64,000 nucleotides of DNA, taken from contig JAFWEX010000044.1 in the NCBI GenBank assembly GCA_017512705.1, positions 44,113 to 108,112 on the forward strand. Reading direction: 5' to 3'. Of this stretch, positions 7,602-16,690 are shown one piece after another. Every line of letters begins with the position of its first letter. Position 1 is the stretch's first letter. The DNA comes from Paenibacillus sp. GTDB lineage: Bacteria > Bacillota > Bacilli > Paenibacillales > Paenibacillaceae. The translations under genes were made by a program, and so were the position numbers. The notes under the pieces were generated by a model. It was not told where the DNA came from. It saw only the letters and a program-made list of their open reading frames with translations, and did no database searches.

Positions 7602-10478
7602 TCAAGCGCTATTCAGATCATCAGTCTTGCCATTTTCTCGCACAACTTGCATTATGTCCGATCCGCTTCGTACGATAATCTGTACATCTCCATCCTCAGG
7701 TAAGATATCAATATAACGGTCCCCGCAAGTATCTTTAGCCTCCCACTCATTCAACCTTATGATAAATCCCACATGATGCAGCCCCGGAGCTACACGAAAT
7801 CGGGCTTCTGCGACGTTGTCTGACCGCTCCAAGTGAACAGCTCCGTCCACCATCCCCGTACCCCATACCCAAACATCCCATCCATCGTAACAATGGTCTT
7901 CTCGCTCGTAGCGGATGGTTACAGTTCGAGAAAGGTATTTGTGAACCGTGATGGCATACGTCGCACGAATGCCTCCAGCTTCAGCAATAATTACTGATTT
8001 TCCAGAAGTCAATGCCCTCACGATTCCGGTATGACTCACAGCCGCTACCTCTGAATGAGAGGAGCTCCAGCGAATATGAGCATCTGTGAGAGGCTGGCTG
8101 TATTGATCCAACACCAGCGCACGAAAACGACAAATTCGAGTCGTATACAATACTGGTTCACCTACAATTTCGATTCGATCAGCATAGCGTATATCCACCT
8201 CAACGTTGCAAGACGTGGTGATCTGACCGATATGCGCAGTAATTAAGGCGGTACCTCGGGTCAAGGTATAGAACGTACCATCCTCTTCTATTCGGACAAC
8301 ATCCGGATCAGAAGAACTCCACAGCACTTGTACATCTTCCAATACATTGCCTATCCCGTCTCTCACGGTGGCTCGTAATCGGGAACTCTCCTGAGGAGCG
8401 AACACCCGTCGCGGAGCAGTAATATGCAGTGTAGCTGGTTCTACCTTAACAGCACGCTCGCTATCATACAGCACCATGAGCGACCATCGTTCCACCTGAA
8501 CCTCTCTACTTACGGTCTCGATGACGTCTGTCCCTGCCGTATGATGATTCACGACAATGTTCCAATTGCCCTCTTCCAGATGTAACGTCTGCGACTCATC
8601 TGAACCGTTATAGATCACCATAATTCGGTTCCATGAATCTTCATTCGCTCCATGTTCAAGCACATAGGCAACAACCCTTCCGTCCATTCGAATGAAACGG
8701 AGATGACGGCGAACCTGTTCCGCCTTAATCATACGAAATGCCGGATGAGTCCGACGCAATTGGATCAGCCCGCGATAATAGTCAAATACGGGTCTGAAGC
8801 GAGCTTTATTTGCCCAAATCATCGTATTTACCGCATCACCACTTCGATAGCTGTTATGGTCTCCCACCTTGGATCTTAACATCTCATCTCCAGCATGTAG
8901 GAATGGTATCCCTTGTGATGTGAGCAATATTCCTGATGAGAGCAACGAGCGGCGAACCATTTCATTGTCTAGCACATGTTCCTCAACGATATTTCGATAC
9001 GGATCCGCAGCCTTCACCGCTGACTCGGCGCTACCACCTTCCACGGGCTGCCCATCTTGCCACACGGGAAAGCCCAGTTCATGACGGACATGAAGAGAGG
9101 TTGCAATTTTATCCCATAGATTCAAATTATCATGAGCCGTCACATAATTTACGGTTTCCGCCGGAGAAGATGTGAAATCATCTAATGCTCCTGCTACACC
9201 TTTCGATATTTCGTATTCCAAGCCATCCGCTCCTGTGATGAAACCTCTACCATCGCCGTCATTATCCCCTTTAATTGCACTTCGAAAATGATCATTGAAT
9301 ACAGCAAAACCCTGGCCCCGCTGCGTACCTTTGAGTGTTTGACGTTCTAGCGGGGAATGTCCTCCTGTCCACGGCTCTCCATAGATCAGGAAGGCTGAAT
9401 CAAATTGTTCTCTTAATTCTCGGGTGAGTTCACTCACTGTATCCTGATCAATCAATGCCATCAGATCAAACCTGAATCCATCGATATGATATTCTTCAGC
9501 CCAGTAGCGTAAGGAGTCCAGAATATATTTCCGTACCATAGGGCGCTCTGTCGCTAGCTCATTGCCTACACCCGAGCCGTTGCTTCGCGTACCATCCTCA
9601 TAAGAACGGTAGAAATAGCCCGGTACAATACGTTCAAAAGGTCCCTCCTCCACACTGTACGTATGGTTGTAGACAACATCAAGAACAACCCGGATGCCTT
9701 GCTGGTGCAGCGACTGGATCATCGATTTGAATTCCTTGATGCGAACTACAGGGTCTCTTGGATTTGTCGCATAAGAACCTTCAGGAACGTTATAATGCTG
9801 AGGATCATACCCCCAGTTATAAGGAGCTTTCGCATTAAAATCTGCTTGCGCCGCTGCGAGTTCATTTACTGTCTGATAATCTGCTACAGGAAGCAGATGT
9901 ACATGAGTAATCCCTAATTCCACCAGATGATCTATACCCATGCGGTTCCCCATTGCATCCGTAAGACCTGTAGCTGTGAAGGCGAGATATTTTCCCTTGT
10001 AAGAAAGCTCTGCATAAGGATCAGAAGAGAAATCACGCACGTGTAATTCATAGATCACGGCATCCACTGGATGCAAAAAAGCAGGTTTCACATCTTGATC
10101 CCAGCCTGGTGGATTCGTAGACTTCAGGTCAATAATAGCCGTTCGTTGCCCATTCGCCGTCACTGCTTTGGCATACGGATCAACTACCCATTCCACGTGT
10201 TCATGATCATGAACGATGCGATACATATAATAATAACCAGCCCAGTCACCTGTAAGATGTAGATGCCATATGCCATCTGCATCTCCCGTCATCTCATACG
10301 ACTGACCGTTGTCATGCTGGACTACATTGCCCAGCTCGTTATATTCACCCTCGTCTTCAAAAATCAATATATCAACCCGCACTGCTGCTGGTGCCCATAA
10401 TTTAAAAGCACTTGCATCACGGGTATAAGTTAAGCCAAGATCCTTGCCCTCATAACGAAAAGAAGTCCATTCTGGCAT
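7602..10478 (-). CDS. pulA: Type I pullulanase with Ig-like and CBM41-like modules
   Basis: The 958-residue protein cuts alpha-1,6 branches of pullulan, starch or glycogen. It has an N-terminal CBM48 (about 10-105), the type I signature YNWGYDP (220-226) and a GH13 barrel with DVVYNH (267-272), nucleophile D338 in GFRFD, acid/base E368 in YGEPW and H449-D450. These are followed by two bacterial Ig-like (Big_2) domains (about 685-762 and 768-845) and a C-terminal CBM41/PUD-like domain (about 850-945; YDGWDVWVWG). No signal peptide is visible, although such adhesive modules usually occur on secreted enzymes. It is transcribed separately from the paralogue at 10770-12821, from a promoter overlapped by a palindrome (10506-10529). 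Confidence 0.93.
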   Translation of the reverse strand: MPEWTSFRYEGKDLGLTYTRDASAFKLWAPAAVRVDILIFEDEGEYNELGNVVQHDNGQSYEMTGDADGIWHLHLTGDWAGYYYMYRIVHDHEHVEWVVDPYAKAVTANGQRTAIIDLKSTNPPGWDQDVKPAFLHPVDAVIYELHVRDFSSDPYAELSYKGKYLAFTATGLTDAMGNRMGIDHLVELGITHVHLLPVADYQTVNELAAAQADFNAKAPYNWGYDPQHYNVPEGSYATNPRDPVVRIKEFKSMIQSLHQQGIRVVLDVVYNHTYSVEEGPFERIVPGYFYRSYEDGTRSNGSGVGNELATERPMVRKYILDSLRYWAEEYHIDGFRFDLMALIDQDTVSELTRELREQFDSAFLIYGEPWTGGHSPLERQTLKGTQRGQGFAVFNDHFRSAIKGDNDGDGRGFITGADGLEYEISKGVAGALDDFTSSPAETVNYVTAHDNLNLWDKIATSLHVRHELGFPVWQDGQPVEGGSAESAVKAADPYRNIVEEHVLDNEMVRRSLLSSGILLTSQGIPFLHAGDEMLRSKVGDHNSYRSGDAVNTMIWANKARFRPVFDYYRGLIQLRRTHPAFRMIKAEQVRRHLRFIRMDGRVVAYVLEHGANEDSWNRIMVIYNGSDESQTLHLEEGNWNIVVNHHTAGTDVIETVSREVQVERWSLMVLYDSERAVKVEPATLHITAPRRVFAPQESSRLRATVRDGIGNVLEDVQVLWSSSDPDVVRIEEDGTFYTLTRGTALITAHIGQITTSCNVEVDIRYADRIEIVGEPVLYTTRICRFRALVLDQYSQPLTDAHIRWSSSHSEVAAVSHTGIVRALTSGKSVIIAEAGGIRATYAITVHKYLSRTVTIRYEREDHCYDGWDVWVWGTGMVDGAVHLERSDNVAEARFRVAPGLHHVGFIIRLNEWEAKDTCGDRYIDILPEDGDVQIIVRSGSDIMQVVRENGKTDDLNSA

Positions 10479-10505
10479 CTTACCACCGCCTTTATATCCT
10501 TTAAT

Positions 10506-10529
10506 TTCGTAATGTCCCGATGTTACGAA
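10506..10529. promoter_or_regulatory. Palindromic operator over the pullulanase -10 box
   Basis: Arms TTCGTAA (10506-10512) and TTACGAA (10523-10529) flank a 10-nt centre. The minus-strand -10 box TAACAT (10520-10525) lies inside the palindrome, a layout typical of repressor operators. The regulator is unknown. Confidence 0.6.
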
Positions 10530-10548
10530 GTGGGACGCTATTTGTCAA
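10520..10548 (-). promoter_or_regulatory. Sigma-A-like promoter of long pullulanase
   Basis: Minus strand TTGACA (10543-10548), 17-nt spacer, TAACAT (10520-10525); the gene starts at 10478. Confidence 0.65.
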
Positions 10549-10671
10549 CCCGTGGTGTCTGTACTCCACATATCGGTATAATCGGGCTTTTCCATAAGCG
10601 ATCGCTTTCATATCTATCATATGTAACCACGTGTATTGGTTGACAGGCATCTGTACCTTTGGCATCAAAAA

Positions 10672-10707
10672 AGCACTCTCCTTCAAGATGAAAGAAAGTG
10701 CTTTGCC
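10672..10707 (-). terminator. Terminator between the two pullulanase genes
   Basis: Minus strand AAAGCACTTTCTTTC pairs with GAAGGAGAGTGCTTT and is followed by TTTT. It separates the upstream paralogue (10770-12821) from the long pullulanase promoter. Confidence 0.7.
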
Positions 10708-10769
10708 ACATACTTTTTTTAAAAAAATAATGTTGACGAAAAGGTGTTCCTATACTGGTTTACATCTCT

Positions 10770-12821
10770 TCAGGACATGGAATACAACACAGTCATCGAA
10801 ATTCCTTGAACCTGCACCTGATGACCATCAATGGTGCGTAGTGAATCAATACCGGATTGCCCCTTCTCCGTCACGACATTCCATATGCCTGGGGATATGG
10901 AGACGGTCCGGGTTTCGATTGAGGCGTTGTAGATGACTACAATCCGGTTCCATGTATCGTTGACAGCCGCACCATGCAGTTCAAATGCAAGCAAGGCATG
11001 ATCCTTTTCCAGAAGACGAACATGCTTCTTAATTGCATCACGTGTACGTAGTCGGAAAACAGGATGTTCCCGCCGAAGTTGAATAAGCCCGCGATAATAG
11101 TCAAACACCGGTTTGAATCGTTGCTTCTGGTCCCAGTGTATCGCGTTAACGATATCTCCACTCTCATGACTGTTCATATCCCCGTACTTGCTACGTAGCA
11201 GCTCATCCCCGGCTGCAATCAGAGGAATCCCCTGGGAGGTGAGCACAATTCCATTCGCAAGCAGGCAGCGTTTCACGGTTTCATTCTCGAGCACATGATC
11301 TGGATGAATCTGAAGATAAGGATCAGCCTCTCGGACAGCTTCTTCCAGGTTTGCAAACCCTCGGATACTTCCATCCTCGTTATACGTCAGAAAACCCAGC
11401 TGATCCTGTAGTCCCTGCGTTCGAACCACTTTGTCCCACAGGTTGAGATTATCATGTACAGTTACATAGTTAATCGTCTCGGAGGGGCCTTCCGTAAAAT
11501 CATGAATTGCTCCTTGTACGCCTGTCCATAACTCTGCTTCCTTACCAACCTCACCTGTGGCAAAACCTTTGCCATCTCCATCACTATCACCTTTAATGAC
11601 GCCGCGGAAATTATCATTAAACACGGCAAATCCTGCTCCACGCTGTGCTCCCTTTAGTGTCATTTCATCTCCTAGAGGTGACTCCATCGCCCCCCAAGGC
11701 TCACCATATAACAAAATGGAAGATGAAACTTCTGAATGAAGCTCGTTAGCCAGTTCTTTCATCGTGTCGATATCAATCAAGCCCATCAGATCGAATCGAA
11801 AACCATCTATATGGTACTCTTCTGCCCAAAAACGGACAGAATCTATAATAAACTTGCGAACCATCGCTCGTTCTGTAGCCACTTCATTGCCCGTTCCAGA
11901 ACCATTACTATATGTTCCATCTGCGTGCTGACGATAATAATACCCCGGAACCAGCTTTTCAAATGAACTGTCCGCTGTATTATACGTATGGTTGTACACC
12001 ACATCCATAATAACGCCTATCCCTTTACGATGAAGTGAAAGGATCATGGATTTAAGTTCACGAATCCTTGCCTCGGGATCATCTGCACGCGTGGCATACG
12101 AGCCTTCGGGCACATTGTAGTGAAGCGGGTCGTAACCCCAGTTATAGTTGGATACATCATTTGGATTATCATCTACCTTCGATTCATCTACCGTGGCAAA
12201 ATCAAACACAGGCAACAGATGCACATGGGTAATGCCCAGCTCAACCAAATGATCAATACCCAATGTGTTACCTTCACGATCACGCAGCCCCGTCTCCGTG
12301 AAAGCCAAATACTTACCCTTGTGCACGATACCGGAAGAAGGATGAATGGAGAAATCACGAACGTGTAGTTCATAAAGGACAGCATCTGTAGGATGAGATA
12401 AGTGTGGACGAACATCCTGCTCCCATCCTTCGGGATCAGTCTCCTCCATGTTCACGATAACCCCCATCTCTCCATTCATGGTTACCGCTCGTGCGTAAGG
12501 ATCAACGGCTTCTGCTGATGTCCCGTCTTCAAATGTAGCCTTATACATATAGCGATAGCCTCTGAGGTCTCCCTCCATTTCCAGAGACCACACCCCATCG
12601 TCGTTAGATTGCATAAATAGTGTATTTTGATTCACTTGATTGAACGGTTCATCTACTGTACCTCCTGTTAAAGGGGGATAGAGAACTAATTGCATTTGAA
12701 CAGCTTTCGGAGACCATACTTTGAACATGCATGAATTCGGCTTAACCATAATACCTAAATCGTTCCCTTCATATGTACTTGCTTTCTCTTCCTCGTTCCA
12801 TTTCTGAATGTCGTCAATCAT
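10770..12821 (-). CDS. pulA: Type I pullulanase, short form
   Basis: This 683-residue paralogue of the neighbouring enzyme lacks the C-terminal Ig-like and CBM41 modules. It has a CBM48-like N-terminus (about 20-115), the YNWGYDP signature (226-232), DVVYNH (273-278), nucleophile D344 (GFRFD), acid/base E374 (YGEPW) and H456-D457 (VHDN), so all catalytic residues are intact. There is no signal peptide, and a cytosolic debranching role on imported maltodextrin or glycogen fits. A terminator follows at about 10672-10707, so it is not a simple operon with the next gene. Confidence 0.93.
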   Translation of the reverse strand: MIDDIQKWNEEEKASTYEGNDLGIMVKPNSCMFKVWSPKAVQMQLVLYPPLTGGTVDEPFNQVNQNTLFMQSNDDGVWSLEMEGDLRGYRYMYKATFEDGTSAEAVDPYARAVTMNGEMGVIVNMEETDPEGWEQDVRPHLSHPTDAVLYELHVRDFSIHPSSGIVHKGKYLAFTETGLRDREGNTLGIDHLVELGITHVHLLPVFDFATVDESKVDDNPNDVSNYNWGYDPLHYNVPEGSYATRADDPEARIRELKSMILSLHRKGIGVIMDVVYNHTYNTADSSFEKLVPGYYYRQHADGTYSNGSGTGNEVATERAMVRKFIIDSVRFWAEEYHIDGFRFDLMGLIDIDTMKELANELHSEVSSSILLYGEPWGAMESPLGDEMTLKGAQRGAGFAVFNDNFRGVIKGDSDGDGKGFATGEVGKEAELWTGVQGAIHDFTEGPSETINYVTVHDNLNLWDKVVRTQGLQDQLGFLTYNEDGSIRGFANLEEAVREADPYLQIHPDHVLENETVKRCLLANGIVLTSQGIPLIAAGDELLRSKYGDMNSHESGDIVNAIHWDQKQRFKPVFDYYRGLIQLRREHPVFRLRTRDAIKKHVRLLEKDHALLAFELHGAAVNDTWNRIVVIYNASIETRTVSISPGIWNVVTEKGQSGIDSLRTIDGHQVQVQGISMTVLYSMS

Positions 12822-12919
12822 GATGCTGCTCCCCTCTCGCTTGAGCGTAATGTGGTATAAGAGAAGATGCTCTTTACCCTTTATACCCGTTCTCTAGGTC
12901 GAGCATAATATTCTCATGC

Positions 12920-12963
12920 AAAAAAAAGCAGAAAGATGTAAACTCACATCCACTCTGCTTTGG
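12920..12963 (-). terminator. Terminator after the SLH/secreted-protein operon
   Basis: Minus strand AAAGCAGAgtGGATGT pairs with ACATCttTCTGCTTT, followed by a run of T. It ends the unit whose last gene stops at 12996. Confidence 0.8.
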
Positions 12964-12995
12964 TTTATAGTTGATAATCAGTAGTCCATTTCTTA

Positions 12996-15900
12996 TTAAT
13001 GAGGTGCTTGGGATTGGAAATCAAGACGGCTGGATTGATCAGCGTGATAGAGCAAAACATCACCATCTTTCATTGCCCAGGTTTTCCCTTGAGCGTCTAC
13101 CGGACTGTTGTTGTACCCCTCCATCTGCCATTGATTCATTAACGGAGCATGACTGTATTGTAGGTGGGGATCACTTGTATTGCCGTTCTTTAATGTTTCA
13201 ATATTAAAATTAACAACGATGTATCCATCTCTCAAAAAAATATCCGCCTTATCATACAACTCATTTTCACGGGCAAAACGCTCCAGATTGGTGCCTGCGG
13301 GAACTGCATATACGTCCGCTGGTAAGCTATACTCCCCATACCAGCGCTGAATAGCGGCATTCGCTCGGTCTGCATTAACACTGGAGGGTATACCTGTTTT
13401 GGGACCAATAAGCGTTCTAATCTGTGAAGGGAGAATCATCCAGTTGTAGCGGCCGATCCAAGTTTTATGATGAGAAATCTGATCTACGAAACGAACCATG
13501 GATTGTTCCAATGTATATTTGTCCCGCTCTTCGGCTTTCCATACATTCATGTACTGATAACGTGCCGTATCTACAAGTTCCGTTCCCGGTACGTTTCGCA
13601 AACGTGCGTTGAGTACAACATATCGTTTCTCCAGATCCTGTGCAGAGCCGATTCGAATGAGACGTTCTTGTCCCCGATGATAATACAAATCCACTTCTTG
13701 CCTTATCGTACCATCCTTACTCAAATAGAAGAACGTCGGAGTTATTCGGATACCATCCTGTTTGCCAAACATATTGCCCTTGGTTTTCAGATCGAATTTG
13801 AAATGGTAACCCGTTTTCACTGCTGCATTGCCAAATCCCTGCACAGGATGACTGCCTGGTCGGATAGGCAATACATAAGGGGCCAGGTTGCCGCGAGCAT
13901 CCCCATCAATCTGGTTGGTTCCGGTCCAGTAGCTTGCACCAGAGGGTTCCGGGTTGCCTGGTTGTTTACGGAATACCTTTTCCCAGTTGTAGTCTGAGAT
14001 ATCGGTGATATGAAAATCATATAATCGTCCGATAACCTCTACAGCGACAGTATCGGAAGCTGTATGATGAACAAGTTGAGTATTCGCATCTTGTTGTTCC
14101 GTAAAATTTGCAGGTGCATTCTCTGCAATATTCCGGAACTCTATTTCATAGTTCCCTTCATCTACCCAAACAGGAAGGAAAAATGGGGTGTCGAGTTGAT
14201 TCACAGGGATGTCGATCCAGGTCATGGCCGAAATGAATTGTCTTTGAGCATCTGTATAGACATCAAAAGGGAAACGTACCTGTTTTTGGCGAAAATACTT
14301 GGCATAGTCCCGATCCCCGTACCCCGGATAATTCGCTACATTCAGATGCTGACCTGAGGTCGGTATTCGTACAAGGAACGGACGCTCCAGAATCAGTGCA
14401 GCTCGGCTGGCATCCGGCTTCGTTTTCTGATTATGAGGCTGGTCATCCGAAACCCATGCATAGTTCACCACAGGAGTATGAACTGTAACCGGATTAATTC
14501 CCGGAATTGAAAAGCGCTGTTCCTGTCCTCCGTTAACATTACCAGGGAGTAGGCTATAGGTGATTTCCCCAGTTGTCGGTTGATCGGCTTTATTGATCAG
14601 TGTATTCTTGATCGTTAGTCGATTCTTGTAGAGTACCTGATCTCCAATCATACTCGGTTGTGGAATCGTCCCAGGTCTGGGAGCTGCTTTTTCCACAGGA
14701 GAAGAATTCATAATGGTTATACCATTAAACATCACATGGTCATTGTTAACGGTGTTTTCTCCAACTGCCCCTTCGGCTTTCGTTTGAAAAAGTGCTGTTT
14801 CGTCTGGTGTGGGGGGCTCGACTGAGCCACCAGAAACAGTTTGGACACCCAGATCTACATCCTGGCATGGCGCGGGTTTGACATGAGCCTGCACCTCAGC
14901 GTCCGCCGTGGATTGTAGTGTTGGAAGTGTATATGTGTTCGGTGTAAGAGTGACGGTGTCCCCGTAACCTCCCAACGCATAGTTAGAAACTTTGGCCTCA
15001 TGTAGTTTGTAGACCTCCAGGTTTTCAATTTGCCAGTAGCTGTAGTCCCTTGTGACTACCATAGTCTTATCTCCTGGCACATCCCGTTCTTTGGGCTCTG
15101 CCTGTGTTCCGGGGTCTCCCTCCCCACGAGAAGGCCGCCCTGGAATTGTCCACCTTTTGTTATACACTCTCTTCACTTTGACGTTATACGTCACAGTACC
15201 CGTCATGTTGACCCAACGATGTTGAAATAGATAACCCTTAGCCAAAACACTTGCGTAAAGATCCTCCGAAGTGGGAATACCACGGGTTACATCGAACTTC
15301 TCAGCACCTCGTTCATCAGCCTTCAACACCCCACTAACAGAGGGATCCATGATTGAAGCTTCTACCACGCTACCTCTACTAGGCGGGCTGATCGTAACCG
15401 AACAAGCATTCACAGGATCACTTCCCGGACCTCCACCACCCGGTTCTCCGTTGTCGCTATCCGTACAATCCTTCACTACAAGCTCTTCTGTCCCTTGCTC
15501 ATCAAGTCGCTGCGTGGGATCAAGAAAACGAGCCTTGATGATCGCGGTGCCCACAATCCCCTTGATTGTAATTTTGCCTTCTGCACTAATTGTGGCAACA
15601 GTAGGATTCGAACTGCTCCATGTTAATTTGGGATGTGCTGTCAGTTTATGAACACTTCGATCCGGTTTCGTAAGAACTGCTTCTGCTTGCAGGAGTGTTG
15701 TCGTAGATTTGCAGGCATTGGGCAGATTCACTACCAGTCCCGGCTCAGATGTTACGGTAACGGTTGCTGTATCCGAGATAAGGTATGTACCATTGTTCCA
15801 GATTGCACGTACCGTAACCGTTCCTGGGCTTTCGGCTTTTAACATACCTGTCTTTAGTTCAATGCTTGCTACCGTCTCATCTGAAGAAAACCATTTAATC

Positions 15901-16685
15901 TCTGTCTCTCTGCCAGATACATCCACACCTTCATTCCACGTTGTAGAACCGTAGCCCTTAGTCTTCACTTTGGCTACCATCTGCTTGGTCTGGCCAATTG
16001 TCATCCTTGCATCTGGGGTTACGTCGATTTCTTTTTCTTCATAAATCTTTCCTTCCCAAAAAATACTGACGGGCGTGTGGTAAACCATTCTAAACTTAGG
16101 TTTATTTCCTGGTCTAGTTCCAAACTGCTCTCTTTCAAAAAAAGTATATCCCTTGCCAGTGTAGGTACGAATGTCTGCATTTTTTTCGCTCGTAACCCTT
16201 GGAACCCCTATTCCTTCATAGCTGTTAACTTGCTGATATTTAACACCATTGGGGTCATCCTTTAATTTAATATCTGATACCATTGAGGCTTCAATAACAT
16301 TCCCCCTATAGGGTTTCCAACTTTGTGGAGGCCATCGACTCATATCGACATTGTCTGGTATTTCTGTTTTGACAGGGTAGGCATCCGTATCTGTTCCTCC
16401 GTTATCTACATCTCTGTGAGTGCCTTGATATTCCGCCCTAAATTTGCCTGAATCAAGTTGATACCAGTAAACTCCTGGTATCCCTTCAGTTGGATTTGCA
16501 TCTACAATTACTGCCGGACCCTTCATCGATTTGGGTCCATATTGTTCCGTTGAAGCTTTAACCTCAGAGATACAATTCGAGAAAATATATAGCAATGCTA
16601 TAGAACAAGCGATAAACCTAATTCTAGTTAAACGATGCGCATTACTTGTTAAGTAGATTTTTTTATTTAATTTAACCACCACCAA
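12996..16685 (-). CDS. Large secreted protein with Big_2-like domains
   Basis: About 1229 codons. A hydrophobic signal (about 22-40, FIACSIALLYIFSNC) ends near VKAS and suggests export. Two Ig-like Big_2-type regions lie at about 222-312 and 318-405 (SSDETVASI, SSNPTVATIS), then a Gly-rich linker (about 411-425) and a long unrecognised C-terminal half. It resembles the Paenibacillus secreted proteins catalogued as DUF5704, but I cannot verify that. The start is unclear: the frame opens with TTG/GTG codons 5 bp after the SLH gene stop and has only a weak GGTGGTGG-like ribosome site. It is cotranscribed with the SLH gene and so is probably a cell-surface partner. Confidence 0.75.
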   Translation of the reverse strand: MVVVKLNKKIYLTSNAHRLTRIRFIACSIALLYIFSNCISEVKASTEQYGPKSMKGPAVIVDANPTEGIPGVYWYQLDSGKFRAEYQGTHRDVDNGGTDTDAYPVKTEIPDNVDMSRWPPQSWKPYRGNVIEASMVSDIKLKDDPNGVKYQQVNSYEGIGVPRVTSEKNADIRTYTGKGYTFFEREQFGTRPGNKPKFRMVYHTPVSIFWEGKIYEEKEIDVTPDARMTIGQTKQMVAKVKTKGYGSTTWNEGVDVSGRETEIKWFSSDETVASIELKTGMLKAESPGTVTVRAIWNNGTYLISDTATVTVTSEPGLVVNLPNACKSTTTLLQAEAVLTKPDRSVHKLTAHPKLTWSSSNPTVATISAEGKITIKGIVGTAIIKARFLDPTQRLDEQGTEELVVKDCTDSDNGEPGGGGPGSDPVNACSVTISPPSRGSVVEASIMDPSVSGVLKADERGAEKFDVTRGIPTSEDLYASVLAKGYLFQHRWVNMTGTVTYNVKVKRVYNKRWTIPGRPSRGEGDPGTQAEPKERDVPGDKTMVVTRDYSYWQIENLEVYKLHEAKVSNYALGGYGDTVTLTPNTYTLPTLQSTADAEVQAHVKPAPCQDVDLGVQTVSGGSVEPPTPDETALFQTKAEGAVGENTVNNDHVMFNGITIMNSSPVEKAAPRPGTIPQPSMIGDQVLYKNRLTIKNTLINKADQPTTGEITYSLLPGNVNGGQEQRFSIPGINPVTVHTPVVNYAWVSDDQPHNQKTKPDASRAALILERPFLVRIPTSGQHLNVANYPGYGDRDYAKYFRQKQVRFPFDVYTDAQRQFISAMTWIDIPVNQLDTPFFLPVWVDEGNYEIEFRNIAENAPANFTEQQDANTQLVHHTASDTVAVEVIGRLYDFHITDISDYNWEKVFRKQPGNPEPSGASYWTGTNQIDGDARGNLAPYVLPIRPGSHPVQGFGNAAVKTGYHFKFDLKTKGNMFGKQDGIRITPTFFYLSKDGTIRQEVDLYYHRGQERLIRIGSAQDLEKRYVVLNARLRNVPGTELVDTARYQYMNVWKAEERDKYTLEQSMVRFVDQISHHKTWIGRYNWMILPSQIRTLIGPKTGIPSSVNADRANAAIQRWYGEYSLPADVYAVPAGTNLERFARENELYDKADIFLRDGYIVVNFNIETLKNGNTSDPHLQYSHAPLMNQWQMEGYNNSPVDAQGKTWAMKDGDVLLYHADQSSRLDFQSQAPH

Positions 16686-16690
16686 AAGCT

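Noticed and set aside
13467-13997. 176-residue plus-strand frame
   Set aside because: Antisense to the large secreted protein gene; no ribosome site or family features.
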